In this document: piece by piece, positions 1 through 8,143 of the stretch
Layout of the letters: every line of letters starts with the position of its first letter
How positions within the stretch are numbered: the first letter of the stretch is position 1
Source of the DNA: Pseudomonas cedrina subsp. fulgida
GTDB taxonomy: Bacteria > Pseudomonadota > Gammaproteobacteria > Pseudomonadales > Pseudomonadaceae
Direction: 5' to 3'
DNA: 53,068 nt
Assembly: GCA_016937595.1 (NCBI GenBank)
Contig: JAFHKH010000039.1
Location: 1-53,068 of the forward strand
Notes under the pieces: generated by a model
Told to the model about the DNA's origin: nothing
Seen by the model: only the letters and a program-made list of their open reading frames with translations
Database searches by the model: none
Position numbers and translations under genes: made by a program

Positions 1-19
1 CCGGCATGCCGGGCTTTTT
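1..19 (+). terminator. Hairpin plus T-run at the window edge
   Basis: The palindrome CCGGCATGCCGG (1-12) is followed by GCTTTTT, which looks like a Rho-independent terminator for a rightward gene ending just outside the window. It may be cut by the window edge. It could also help end the leftward rnfH transcript. Confidence 0.5.
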
Positions 20-40
20 GTTACCTGCCATTTGGCGGGC

Positions 41-343
41 TTATGAGTTCTGCTGCCTGGCAAGCGCCGCCTTGGCCGCGCGCAGTCGGCGCACCTCTTT
101 CGGGTCCGCCAGCAACGGTCGGTAAATCTCGATACGATCACCCGCCTGTACGGCACGCACGTCAGCGTCCGCGACGACCTTGCCGAATATCCCCAAAGGA
201 CAATCAGCCAGGTTCAGCTCGGGGAACGGCTGCGCAATCCCTGACGCCTGCACCGCTGCCCGCAGACTGATGCCCGCCGGTACCGCCACCGTCAGCAACA
301 CCTGGCGATCCTCGGCGGCATACACCACCTCAACCTCAACCAT
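41..343 (-). CDS. rnfH: RnfH family ubiquitin-like protein
   Basis: This is a 100-residue protein of the RnfH/UPF0125 family, a small beta-grasp (ubiquitin-like) fold whose cellular role is not settled. Family hallmarks are the N-terminal VEVVYA strand and the late AGDRIEIYRPLLADPKEVRR segment. I chose the ATG at 343 (MVEVEVVYAAED), because the longer reading frame upstream lies inside ratA and has no family similarity. The start overlaps the end of ratA by 8 bases, so the two genes are almost certainly co-transcribed and translationally coupled. The ratA-rnfH pair next to divergent smpB is the usual Pseudomonas arrangement. Confidence 0.93.
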   Translation of the reverse strand: MVEVEVVYAAEDRQVLLTVAVPAGISLRAAVQASGIAQPFPELNLADCPLGIFGKVVADADVRAVQAGDRIEIYRPLLADPKEVRRLRAAKAALARQQNS

Positions 344-770
344 GCAGTTGCTTGGCCCGTTCGCAGAACGCGTCGACCAGCGTATTGGCCGCCTGATTGA
401 ACAACGGCCCCAACGTCGCTCGAATGATCGGCCCGGCGTAATCAAAAGAAAGATCCAGGCTGATCTTGCAGGCCTTGTCCGTCAGCGCCTTGAAGACCCA
501 GACCCCATGCAGCTGGGTAAACGGCCCTTCCTGCAGGTTCATTTCGATGGACTTCCCAGGCACCAGCACATTGCGCGTGACAAAGTGCTGGCTAAGACCG
601 CCCTTGGCGACCCCGACACTGGCGACCATGTGCTCATCACTGTTTTCCAGCACCTCGGCCGTTGAGCACCAGGGCAGGAATTCCGGGTAACGCGCCACGT
701 CGTTGACCAGGTCATAGAGCGCCTGTGCCGGATAGGGCAGCAGCGCCGAACGTTGAATATGCGTCGTCAT
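336..770 (-). CDS. ratA: RatA-type START/COQ10-domain protein
   Basis: This is a 144-residue single-domain START/polyketide-cyclase-like protein. In E. coli RatA is described as inhibiting 70S ribosome assembly, while relatives (COQ10) bind ubiquinone, so the physiological role here is uncertain. Recognisable features are the start MTTHIQRSALLPYPAQALYD, the conserved YPEFLPWC segment and the C-terminal helix ANTLVDAFCERAKQLHG. The ATG at 770 gives the family length; the open frame extends upstream to 917 but without family similarity. It overlaps rnfH by 8 bases and is divergent from smpB. Confidence 0.93.
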   Translation of the reverse strand: MTTHIQRSALLPYPAQALYDLVNDVARYPEFLPWCSTAEVLENSDEHMVASVGVAKGGLSQHFVTRNVLVPGKSIEMNLQEGPFTQLHGVWVFKALTDKACKISLDLSFDYAGPIIRATLGPLFNQAANTLVDAFCERAKQLHG

Positions 771-922
771 GTGTGCGTTATTTCCACTGCTGAGGCAAAA
801 CATCGCGAAAGAACAGCCCGATCCGCGAGAGAAAAAAACCAGAGAACTGTCCGCATTGTCCGGGATTCGTCCAACACGCTCAAGCACGCAGGTTGACCGT
901 AGCCTACTCGCGCGCAACTCCC

Positions 923-928
923 TATAAT
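923..928 (+). promoter_or_regulatory. Perfect -10 box just before smpB
   Basis: TATAAT lies only 9 bases before the smpB ATG, so a transcript from it would have almost no leader. The best -35 candidate by sequence, TTGACC at 893-898, is 24 bases away, which is too far. At normal spacing only a weak TAGCCT (900-905) is present. No Shine-Dalgarno sequence is visible before the ATG. Confidence 0.45.
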
Positions 929-937
929 GCCGCCCCT

Positions 938-1420
938 ATGGCTAAACAAAAGAAACACCCCACAGGGACCATCGCGCAAAATAAAAAGGCGCGACACGAT
1001 TACTTCATCGAACATCGGTTCGAGGCTGGTCTGGTCCTGGCCGGCTGGGAAGTAAAGAGTCTGCGTGCCAGCAAGCTGCAACTGGTCGACAGTTATGTGC
1101 TGCTCAAGGACGGCGAGGCGTGGCTGCTCGGCAGTCATATCACCCCGCTGACCACGGCGAGCACCCACGTGATTGCCGACCCGGTGCGCACGCGCAAACT
1201 GCTGCTCAACGCGCGCGAACTGGAAAAACTCGCTTCCGCCGTGCAGCAGAAAGGCTATGCCTGCATCTGCCTGTCCTGGTATTGGAGCAAGCACCTGGTC
1301 AAGTGCGAGATCGCCCTGGGCAAGGGCAAGAAGGAATACGACAAGCGTGATACCGAACGCGAGCGCGACTCCAATCGCGAGCTGCATCGCGCCGTGCGCA
1401 ACAAGGGCAAGGAAGACTGA
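938..1420 (+). CDS. smpB: SsrA-binding protein SmpB
   Basis: This 160-residue tmRNA-binding protein brings tmRNA to stalled ribosomes for trans-translation. Family features seen are the N-terminal [20 protein letters not shown], the OB-fold core with [27 protein letters not shown], and the basic C-terminal tail ([14 protein letters not shown]...NKGKED) that enters the ribosomal A site. The ATG at 938 starts the conserved protein; the frame open further upstream is not conserved. The gene is divergent from ratA. Its RNA partner ssrA lies about 6 kb downstream in this window. Confidence 0.97.
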   Translation: MAKQKKHPTGTIAQNKKARHDYFIEHRFEAGLVLAGWEVKSLRASKLQLVDSYVLLKDGEAWLLGSHITPLTTASTHVIADPVRTRKLLLNARELEKLASAVQQKGYACICLSWYWSKHLVKCEIALGKGKKEYDKRDTERERDSNRELHRAVRNKGKED

Positions 1421-1456
1421 CCCTTGCAGTGAAGTAGCCTTGGAAGGCTTCCTCGG

Positions 1457-2224
1457 CTACATCCCCTTGCGCCGCTCCGCACGCGCCACGCGCTGCACCT
1501 CTTGACGCACCTCCTCCAACACTTCTTGCACATACAGCAGGTGACGTGTTGAAACCTCGCGCGCCTGCTCGGCTCGCCCTTCGATAATCGCCTGATACAA
1601 ATCCCTGTGCTGACTGATCAGCATGTCGCGGGTTTCCATACGCTGCTGATACATGCCGCCGATGTTGGTCACCACGTTACGCTTGAGCAGGTCGAACAGG
1701 CCGCGAATGGTGTGCAGCAATACGGCGTTGTGGCTGGCCTCGGCGATCGCCAAGTGAAACCTCGCATCCGCCGCGCCCTCCTCCAGCCGACTCACTTCAT
1801 CGGAACGCGTGTAGCAATCCTGCAGCGCTTCGAACGCCGCCGTAAGCCGCTCGCGATCGACTTCGGTCGCACGCAACGCAGCGTAATAGGCACAAGAAGC
1901 TTCAAGGGTCTGGCGAAATTCCAGCAGATCACGCTGAACCTCGGGGTTGTTTTCCAACAGGTGCAGCAGCGGATCACTGAAGGTTGAGCCCAACGATTGC
2001 GCCACATAGTTACCGCCGCCCTGGCGACTGACGAGCAAGCCCTTGGCCGCCAATTTCTGGATTGCCTCGCGTAAGGACGGGCGCGACACACCGAACTGCT
2101 CGGCCAACGCGCGCTCGGCCGGCAAGCGCTCGCCCGACTTCAGCGTGCCCTCAAGGATCATGCCCTCGAGCTGCTCGACGATATCGTCAGACAAACGGCG
2201 CTGACGCACCTGATCAAATCCCAT
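1457..2224 (-). CDS. lldR: GntR/FadR-family lactate regulator LldR
   Basis: The protein has an N-terminal winged helix (about residues 5-75, with LPAERALAEQFGVSRPSLREAI) and a C-terminal all-helical FCD ligand domain (about 90-235, including DARFHLAIAEASHN), as in FadR-subfamily GntR repressors. Divergence from lldP-dld and the TGGT-type palindrome at 2417-2433 identify it as LldR, which in Pseudomonas represses lactate utilisation and releases DNA when lactate is bound. A GTG at 2227 directly precedes the ATG at 2224; either could initiate, with GGAG upstream. Confidence 0.9.
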   Translation of the reverse strand: MGFDQVRQRRLSDDIVEQLEGMILEGTLKSGERLPAERALAEQFGVSRPSLREAIQKLAAKGLLVSRQGGGNYVAQSLGSTFSDPLLHLLENNPEVQRDLLEFRQTLEASCAYYAALRATEVDRERLTAAFEALQDCYTRSDEVSRLEEGAADARFHLAIAEASHNAVLLHTIRGLFDLLKRNVVTNIGGMYQQRMETRDMLISQHRDLYQAIIEGRAEQAREVSTRHLLYVQEVLEEVRQEVQRVARAERRKGM

Positions 2225-2369
2225 CACTCACTCTCCACCATCCCGACCACTCGCCGGGGCTCCATTCTGGCTTATCGCAGCGCTGCCAGCACCTATCAGA
2301 ACGCCTTCATTACAGCCGACCAGGGCGCTCTGCTCGAACAGCTACGACCAAAGTTTCGTAATCGGCAAA

Positions 2370-2398
2370 TTGACACATCCCTGGCAAGGCTTTTACTC
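2370..2398 (+). promoter_or_regulatory. Candidate lldP promoter
   Basis: TTGACA (2370-2375) is followed 16-17 bases later by TTTACTC (2392-2398), a weak -10. Transcription would begin near 2405, placing the LldR palindrome just downstream of the start, a position that suits a repressor. Confidence 0.5.
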
Positions 2399-2416
2399 TA
2401 GCCCACAGCAACTGTA

Positions 2417-2433
2417 AATTGGTATTACCAATT
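2417..2433. promoter_or_regulatory. LldR operator palindrome
   Basis: AATTGGTATTACCAATT is a perfect 8+1+8 palindrome containing the TGGT-N-ACCA type core bound by FadR-subfamily GntR repressors. It lies between lldR and lldP, 40 bases before the lldP start, and is the expected binding site of the divergent regulator. Confidence 0.85.
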
Positions 2434-2472
2434 ATCCAGGCTAACCAAACAACAACAATCAGGGCCACCCCC

Positions 2473-4163
2473 ATGCAAACCTGGCAACAGCTCTACAGCC
2501 CGCTCGGCAGCCTCGGCCTGTCCGCTTTGGCGGCCGTCATTCCGATCGTGTTCTTCTTCCTGGCCCTGGCCGTGTTTCGCCTCAAAGGCCATGTGGCCGG
2601 CAGCATCACGTTGGCGCTGTCGATCCTGGTGGCGATCTTTGCCTTCCAGATGCCGGTGGACATGGCACTCGCCGCCGCCGGCTACGGGTTTGCCTATGGC
2701 CTTTGGCCTATCGCCTGGATCATCGTCGCTGCGGTCTTCCTCTACAAACTCACTGTCAAAAGCGGCCAGTTCGAGATTATCCGCAGCTCGGTGCTGTCGA
2801 TCACCGACGACCAGCGCCTGCAAGTGCTGCTGATCGGTTTCTGCTTCGGTGCCTTCCTCGAAGGCGCGGCCGGTTTCGGCGCTCCGGTGGCGATTACCGC
2901 CGCGCTGCTGGTCGGCCTGGGGTTCAACCCGCTGTACGCCGCCGGCCTGTGCCTCATCGCCAACACTGCCCCGGTGGCCTTCGGCGCACTGGGCATCCCG
3001 ATTATCGTGGCCGGCCAGGTGACGGGGATTGACGCATTCAAGATTGGCGCCATGACCGGCCGCCAGTTGCCACTGCTGTCGCTGTTCGTGCCGTTCTGGC
3101 TGGTGTTCATGATGGACGGCCTGCGCGGCGTTCGCGAAACCTGGCGGCCGCGCTGGTCGCGGGCCTGAGCTTTGCAATCACCCAGTACTTCACCTCCAAC
3201 TTCATCGGCCCGGAACTGCCGGACATCACCTCGGCGCTCGCCAGCCTGATATCCCTCACGCTGTCCTGAAAGTCTGGCAGCCCAAGCGCACGCCGGTGCA
3301 CAGATTGCCGGCGCCACCGCCAGCGCAGCGGTCACCGCCAGCGCCGGCGGTTTCGGCTGCCACGCAACACGGCAGTCTCGCCCTACAGCCTCGGGCAGAT
3401 TTTCAAGGCTTGGTCGCCGTTCCTGATTCTCACTGTGCTGGTCACCCTGTGGACGCTCAAATCGTTCAAGGCGATGTTCGCCGCCGGCGGCTCGATGTAC
3501 AGCGGGGTGTTCAACTTCGCGATCCCCCATCTGGATCAACGGGTGATCAAGGTCGCACCGATCGTGACCCATCCCACAGCGATCCCCGCCGTGTTCAAGC
3601 TGGACCCGATTTCGGCGACCGGCACGGCCATTTTCTTCGCAGCCCTGATCTCGATGCTGGTGCTGAAGATCGACATCAAGACTGGTCTTACCACTTTGAA
3701 AGAGACCTTCTACGAGCTCCGTTGGCCGATCCTGTCCATTGGCATGGTGCTGGCGTTCGCCTTCGTCACCAACTACTCCGGCATGTCTTCAACCATGGCG
3801 CTGGTGTTGGCCGGCACAGGGGCTGCCTTCCCGTTCTTCTCGCCTTTCCTCGGTTGGCTGGGGGTTTTCCTGACAGGCTCCGACACGTCGTCCAATGCCC
3901 TGTTCAGCTCCCTGCAAGCCACCACCGCGCATCAGATCGGTGTGAACGACACTTTGCTGGTCGCCGCGAATACCAGCGGCGGTGTAACCGGCAAGATGAT
4001 CTCGCCCCAATCGATCGCCGTGGCCTGCGCCGCCACCGGCCTGGTAGGCAAGGAATCCGACCTGTTTCGCTTCACGCTCAAACACAGCCTGTTCTTTGCC
4101 ACGATCGTCGGGCTGATCACCCTGGCCCAGGCGTACTGGTTCACCGGTATGCTGGTGCACTAG
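2473..4163 (+). pseudogene. lldP: L-lactate permease LldP, four frameshifts
   Basis: This is the lactate/H+ symporter of the LctP family, an inner-membrane protein of about 12-14 helices. The intact N-terminal part ([20 protein letters not shown]...) runs to a stop at 3166. The C-terminal part resumes near 3360 and ends at 4163. Between them the protein can be followed continuously only if one base is restored near 3145, 3264, 3302 and 3358. Each spot reads as loss of one base from a two-base run (cc, tt, cc, cc), and the repaired product is 564 residues, the normal family size. Four independent hits within about 215 bases in an otherwise well-kept gene suggest poor sequence quality rather than decay. 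If the deletions are real, the transporter is dead. It lies under the LldR operator, 69 bases before dld. Confidence 0.88.
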
Positions 4164-4232
4164 GCCTGCACGTAACAGGGTAAGAATCGACGCCGGACAC
4201 CGATGCCGGCGTCAGCTATTTCTGGAGGACCG

Positions 4233-7043
4233 ATGAGCCTGCCTGCTGCTTTCCTGAGCGACGTCGCACAACTTATTCCGAATGACCGGCGTTTCGACGA
4301 TCCACTTTCCACGCTCGCTTTCGGCACCGACGCCAGTTTTTACCGACTGATCCCACAGTTGGTGATCCGTGTGGAATTGGAAGATGAAGTCGTGGCGCTG
4401 TTACAGCTGGCGCAACGCGATCACGTCCCCGTGACCTTCCGCGCAGCCGGCACCAGCCTGTCCGGGCAGGCCATCAGCGACTCGCTGCTGATCGTGCTGG
4501 GAGACAATTGGAACGGCCGCGAAATTCGTGGGCAAGGCACGCAGATCCGTCTGCAACCCGGTGTCATCGGCGCCCAGGCCAATGCATGGCTGGCGCCGTT
4601 CGGGCGCAAGATCGGCCCAGACCCGGCGTCGATCAACGCCTGCAAGATCGGCGGTATCGTCGCCAACAATGCCAGCGGCATGTGCTGCGGCACGGCGCAG
4701 AATACCTACCACACCCTGGCGGGGATACGCCTGGTACTGGCTGACGGCAGCCGCCTGGACACCGAAGACGCACAGAGCGTTGCAGCCTTTCGCGAACGAC
4801 ACGGGCCGTTGCTTGAACGCCTGGCATCACTGGGTCGCGAGACGCGGGTCAATGCTGAATTGGCAGCGAAAATCCGCCATAAATACCGTCTGAAAAATAC
4901 CACCGGGCTGTCGCTCAATGCCCTGGTGGATTTCGATGAACCGCTGGATATCCTCAGCCATCTGTTGGTGGGCTCCGAGGGGACGCTCGGTTTCATCAGT
5001 GCGGTCACCTACGACACGGTGGTCGATCACCCGAACAAAGCGTCGGCGCTGATTGTGTTCCCGGATGTCGAAACCTGCTGCAACGCGGTTACCGTTCTCA
5101 AAACCCAACCGGTCTCCGCCGTTGAGCTGCTGGACCGACGCAGCATGCGCTCGGTACAGAACAAACCGGGCATGCCCGCTTTCGTACAGCAACTATCGGA
5201 AAATGCCTGCGCACTGTTGATTGAATCCCGCGCCGCGTCGCCGGCATTGCTGCAGGAGCAACTGGCGTTGATCATGGGCTCCCTGGCCGGTTTCCCTGTG
5301 GAAAAACAGGTCGACTTCACCGAAGACCCACTGGAAAACGCCCGCCTGTGGGCGATCCGCAAAGACACCTTCCCCGCCGTTGGCGCCGTACGCAAAACCG
5401 GCACCACGGTGATCATCGAGGATGTGACCTTCCCGGTTGAGCAACTGGCAATCGGGGTCAATCGCTTGATCGAACTGTTCGACAAACATCACTACGCCGA
5501 AGCGATCCTTTTCGGACACGCGTTGGAAGGCAATCTGCACTTTGTCTTCACCCAAGGCTTCAATAGCGCGGAAGAAGTCACACGCTACCAAGCGTTCATG
5601 GACGACGTGGCGCACCTGGTGGCGGTAGAGTTTGGTGGCTCGCTGAAAGCCGAACACGGCACCGGCCGCAATATGGCGCCGTTTGTCGAGCTGGAATGGG
5701 GCAGTGACGCCTATCAATTGATGTGGCAACTCAAGCGCCTGCTCGACCCCAACGGCATCCTCAACCCGGACGTGGTGCTCAGCGAAGACCCGCACATCCA
5801 CCTGAAACACCTCAAGCCGCTACCCGCCGCCGACGATCTGGTGGATAAGTGCATCGAATGCGGCTTTTGCGAACCGGTATGCCCATCGAAAGGCCTGACC
5901 TTGAGCCCGCGCCAACGCATTGTGATCTGGCGCGACATTCAGGCGAAAAAACGCGCCGGCGTCGACACCACCGAACTGGAGGCCGCGTATCACTACCAGG
6001 GCATCGAAACGTGCGCCGCCACCGGCCTGTGCGCTCAACGCTGCCCCGTAGGAATCAACACGGGCGATCTGGTGAAAAAACTGCGCAGCCGTGAAGCCGA
6101 CCGTACGAAAACGGCCGAATGGCTCGCCAGCCATTTCGCCACTGCGCTGCAAGGTGCGCGCTTTACGCTGCATGTGGCCAATGGCGCACGCCTGCTGCTG
6201 GGCGCGCCGCGCCTGGCCACGCTATCGGCCACTGTCACCCGGCTGTCCAAGGGGCAGATTCCGCAGTGGAGCAGCGCCATGCCACAGCCGGAAAAAGCCA
6301 TCCGCTTCAGCCCGCCCGTGACGGACCAACGGCCGAGGGTGGTCTACCTGGCTGCCTGTGTCTCACGCGCCATGGGCCCGGCCGCGACGGATAAAGAGCA
6401 GATGTCGCTGTACGACAAGACCCGCGGCCTGCTGGAAAAAGCCGGTTACCAAGTCGTCCTCCCCGAAAACCAGGACAGCTTGTGTTGCGGCCAGCCCTTC
6501 GCCTCCAAAGGCTATGCCGAACAAGCCGAACACAAACGCCAGGAACTGATCGGCGCCCTGCTCCACGCCAGCCGTGGCGGGCTCGACCCGATCTACTGCG
6601 ACACCAGCCCCTGCACCCTGCGCCTGGTGCAGGACCTGGGCGAAACACGCCTGGACCTCTACGACCCCGTTCGCTTTATCCGCACGCACCTGATGGATCG
6701 TCTCGACTTCACCCCCCAGGAAGCGCCGATCGCGGTGCACGTCACCTGCAGTACGCAACACCTGGGCGAAAGCCAGGCCCTGATCGACCTGGCCCGGCGC
6801 TGCGCCAAGACCGTGGTAATCCCGGAAGGCATTCACTGCTGCGGATTTGCCGGCGACAAAGGCTTCACCACACCGCAACTCAACGCCCATGCACTGCGCA
6901 CCCTCAAGGACGCCGTGCAATATTGCAGCGAGGGCATTTCCACCAGCCGCACTTGCGAGATCGGCCTGAGCCAGCATGGCGGCATTGATTATCACGGCCT
7001 GGTCTATCTGGTTGACCGCGTCACCCACGCCCGCGCCCGTTGA
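4233..7043 (+). CDS. dld: FAD/4Fe-4S D-lactate dehydrogenase
   Basis: This 936-residue membrane-associated D-2-hydroxyacid dehydrogenase is the quinone-linked D-lactate dehydrogenase of Pseudomonas lld operons (also called lldE or dld-II). An N-terminal PCMH-type FAD domain is marked by AAGTSLSGQA (71-80) and IGPDPASINACKIGG. A vanillyl-alcohol-oxidase-type C-terminal half follows. Then come two 4Fe-4S motifs, CIECGFCEPVC (from C540) and CAATGLCAQRC (from C594), and two CCG modules (LCCGQ at 751-752, HCCGFAG at 869-870). The start at 4233 has GGAGG 4 bases upstream; an upstream in-frame ATG at 4203 lacks one. No L-lactate dehydrogenase gene (lldD) lies between lldP and this gene, unlike P. 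aeruginosa. Confidence 0.92.
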   Translation: MSLPAAFLSDVAQLIPNDRRFDDPLSTLAFGTDASFYRLIPQLVIRVELEDEVVALLQLAQRDHVPVTFRAAGTSLSGQAISDSLLIVLGDNWNGREIRGQGTQIRLQPGVIGAQANAWLAPFGRKIGPDPASINACKIGGIVANNASGMCCGTAQNTYHTLAGIRLVLADGSRLDTEDAQSVAAFRERHGPLLERLASLGRETRVNAELAAKIRHKYRLKNTTGLSLNALVDFDEPLDILSHLLVGSEGTLGFISAVTYDTVVDHPNKASALIVFPDVETCCNAVTVLKTQPVSAVELLDRRSMRSVQNKPGMPAFVQQLSENACALLIESRAASPALLQEQLALIMGSLAGFPVEKQVDFTEDPLENARLWAIRKDTFPAVGAVRKTGTTVIIEDVTFPVEQLAIGVNRLIELFDKHHYAEAILFGHALEGNLHFVFTQGFNSAEEVTRYQAFMDDVAHLVAVEFGGSLKAEHGTGRNMAPFVELEWGSDAYQLMWQLKRLLDPNGILNPDVVLSEDPHIHLKHLKPLPAADDLVDKCIECGFCEPVCPSKGLTLSPRQRIVIWRDIQAKKRAGVDTTELEAAYHYQGIETCAATGLCAQRCPVGINTGDLVKKLRSREADRTKTAEWLASHFATALQGARFTLHVANGARLLLGAPRLATLSATVTRLSKGQIPQWSSAMPQPEKAIRFSPPVTDQRPRVVYLAACVSRAMGPAATDKEQMSLYDKTRGLLEKAGYQVVLPENQDSLCCGQPFASKGYAEQAEHKRQELIGALLHASRGGLDPIYCDTSPCTLRLVQDLGETRLDLYDPVRFIRTHLMDRLDFTPQEAPIAVHVTCSTQHLGESQALIDLARRCAKTVVIPEGIHCCGFAGDKGFTTPQLNAHALRTLKDAVQYCSEGISTSRTCEIGLSQHGGIDYHGLVYLVDRVTHARAR

Positions 7044-7179
7044 TCCAGCAAAAAAACAGAACCCCTGCGCGCTGGCGTAGTCATTTGTATAGGCCTCGAC
7101 AGACGAGGCTCATCAGTGATGTCGCTGGCAACCGTTGAACGCCAGCAGCGTCGAGCCCTTTTGCGCAAGGAGATACCCT

Positions 7180-7458
7180 ATGAAGCGTTCCGCTCTTGCT
7201 GGCTTGTTCATTACCGCTGCGATGCTGGCGTCCCCTGCGTTTGCTGCGGGCGATAAAGACCTGTGCCAGATCAACCTGGACAAGATCAACAACGGCAAGG
7301 CACTGCTCGCCACCGACACCAGTGGCAAAAGCGGCGAGATAGACACCGCCGTCTCCCAAGCCAAGGCGGCCCACGCCGCCGGTGATGACAAGAAGTGCAT
7401 CGAAATCACCTCCAAGGCCCTGCAAGACCTGCAGAACAGCGAAAAAGGCGGCGAATAG
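7180..7458 (+). CDS. Small exported protein
   Basis: This 92-residue protein has a clear signal peptide (MKRSALAGLFITAAMLASPAFA, cut near residue 23). The mature part is small, helical and rich in Ala, Lys and Asp, with two cysteines (DLCQIN and KKCIEI) that could form a disulfide in the periplasm. AAGGAGA sits 5 bases before the ATG. It is conserved-looking but I cannot assign a function. It is monocistronic, between dld and ssrA, and followed by a TTCG-capped hairpin. Confidence 0.8.
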   Translation: MKRSALAGLFITAAMLASPAFAAGDKDLCQINLDKINNGKALLATDTSGKSGEIDTAVSQAKAAHAAGDDKKCIEITSKALQDLQNSEKGGE

Positions 7459-7466
7459 GTTGCCCT

Positions 7467-7504
7467 GTCACGCAGGACCAACCTTCGGGTTGGCCTTCCG
7501 TGAC
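7467..7504 (+). terminator. Hairpin after the small exported gene
   Basis: An outer GTCACG...CGTGAC pairing encloses an inner CCAACC-TTCG-GGTTGG stem-loop. There is no T-run after it, so it is a weak terminator or an RNA-stabilising structure. Confidence 0.45.
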
Positions 7505-7519
7505 GGTTTGGAGTACACT
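7490..7519 (+). promoter_or_regulatory. Possible ssrA promoter
   Basis: TTGGCC (7490-7495) and TACACT (7514-7519) with an 18-base spacer would start transcription about 37 bases before the mature tmRNA 5' end. The match is modest. Confidence 0.3.
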
Positions 7520-7562
7520 GCACAAGCTTGTCACTCACTATGAAACAACGAGTTACAAGCAC

Positions 7563-7959
7563 GGGGCCGTTTAGGATTCGACGCCGGTCGCGAAACTTTA
7601 GGTGCATGCCGAGTTGGTAACAGAACTCGTAAATCCACTGTTGCAACTACTTATAGTTGCCAATGACGAAAACTACGGCCAGGAATTCGCTCTCGCTGCG
7701 TAAGCAGCCTTAGCCCTGAGCTTCTGGTACCTTCGGGTCCAGCAATCACCAGGGGATGTCTGTAAACCCAAAGTGATTGTCATATAGAACAGAATCGCCG
7801 TGCAGTACGTTGTGGACGAAGCGGCTAAAACTTACACAACTCGCCCAAAGCACCCTGCCCTTCGGGTCGCTGCGGGTTAACTTAATAGAAACGGCTACGC
7901 ATGTAGTACCGACAGCGGAGTACTGGCGGACGGGGGTTCAAATCCCCCCGGCTCCACCA
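7563..7959 (+). ncRNA. ssrA: tmRNA (SsrA)
   Basis: The 5' acceptor strand GGGGCCG (7563-7569) pairs with CGGCTCC (7949-7955), followed by A and CCA (7957-7959). The T-arm GGGTTCAAATCCCC is present. The tag reading frame at 7659-7703 encodes ANDENYGQEFALAA and a stop, ending in the ALAA degradation signal of gamma-proteobacterial tags. Pseudoknot-like GC hairpins flank the tag. tmRNA rescues stalled ribosomes together with SmpB. The 3' end is the integration point of the island downstream and stays functional because the insertion leaves the CCA end intact. Confidence 0.97.
7935..7954 (+). repeat. Left attachment site (attL) in the ssrA 3' end
   Basis: GGTTCAAATCCCCCCGGCTC in the T-arm/acceptor of tmRNA matches GGTTCAGATTACCCCGGCTC at 41159-41178 with three mismatches. 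Terminator-like hairpins and the string TTTTTTTGTGC follow both copies, so they mark the two edges of the island. Confidence 0.75.
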
Positions 7960-7970
7960 TTTGATCAACT

Positions 7971-7996
7971 AAAGACGTCCACGGACGTCTTTTTTT
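7971..7996 (+). terminator. Rho-independent terminator of ssrA
   Basis: AAAGACGTCC and GGACGTCTTT form a 10-bp stem with a 2-base loop, followed by a run of Ts. This copy comes from the island side. The original chromosomal terminator appears to be the related hairpin at 41183-41207. Confidence 0.9.
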
Positions 7997-8072
7997 GTGC
8001 CTGAAATCCAGTGAATACGGGGGGTTTCAGGGCCATCAGTGTCCACGAACGTCCAAGAGCAGCCACGCTTTA

Positions 8073-8143
8073 TGGCATTCCAAATGGCATTCCAAGCCCA
8101 ATAGTGCTAATTTTTGGAATGCCAACCCCATCCTGGAATGCCA
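8073..8143. repeat. Four TGGCATTCCA repeats, likely integrase arm sites
   Basis: Two direct copies (8073-8082, 8085-8094) are followed by two inverted copies TGGAATGCCA (8115-8124, 8134-8143), the last ending at the integrase start codon. The same direct pair with the same 12-base period recurs at 41086-41107 inside the other island end. This layout is expected for arm-type integrase or excisionase binding sites, and the position over the int start suggests autoregulation. Confidence 0.65.

Noticed and set aside
3140-3360. Programmed frameshifting in lldP
   Set aside because: Four shifts in a row without slippery heptamers or stimulatory structures are not a known mechanism; deletions or sequencing errors explain them better.
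3296-4183. A 295-codon open frame over the second half of lldP
   Set aside because: It is an out-of-frame shadow; the true LldP sequence is in another frame from about 3360 to 4163.
8114-8143. ATG at 8114 as the integrase start
   Set aside because: It lies within the TGGAATGCCA repeats and adds residues without family similarity. The ATG at 8144 begins the conserved part.
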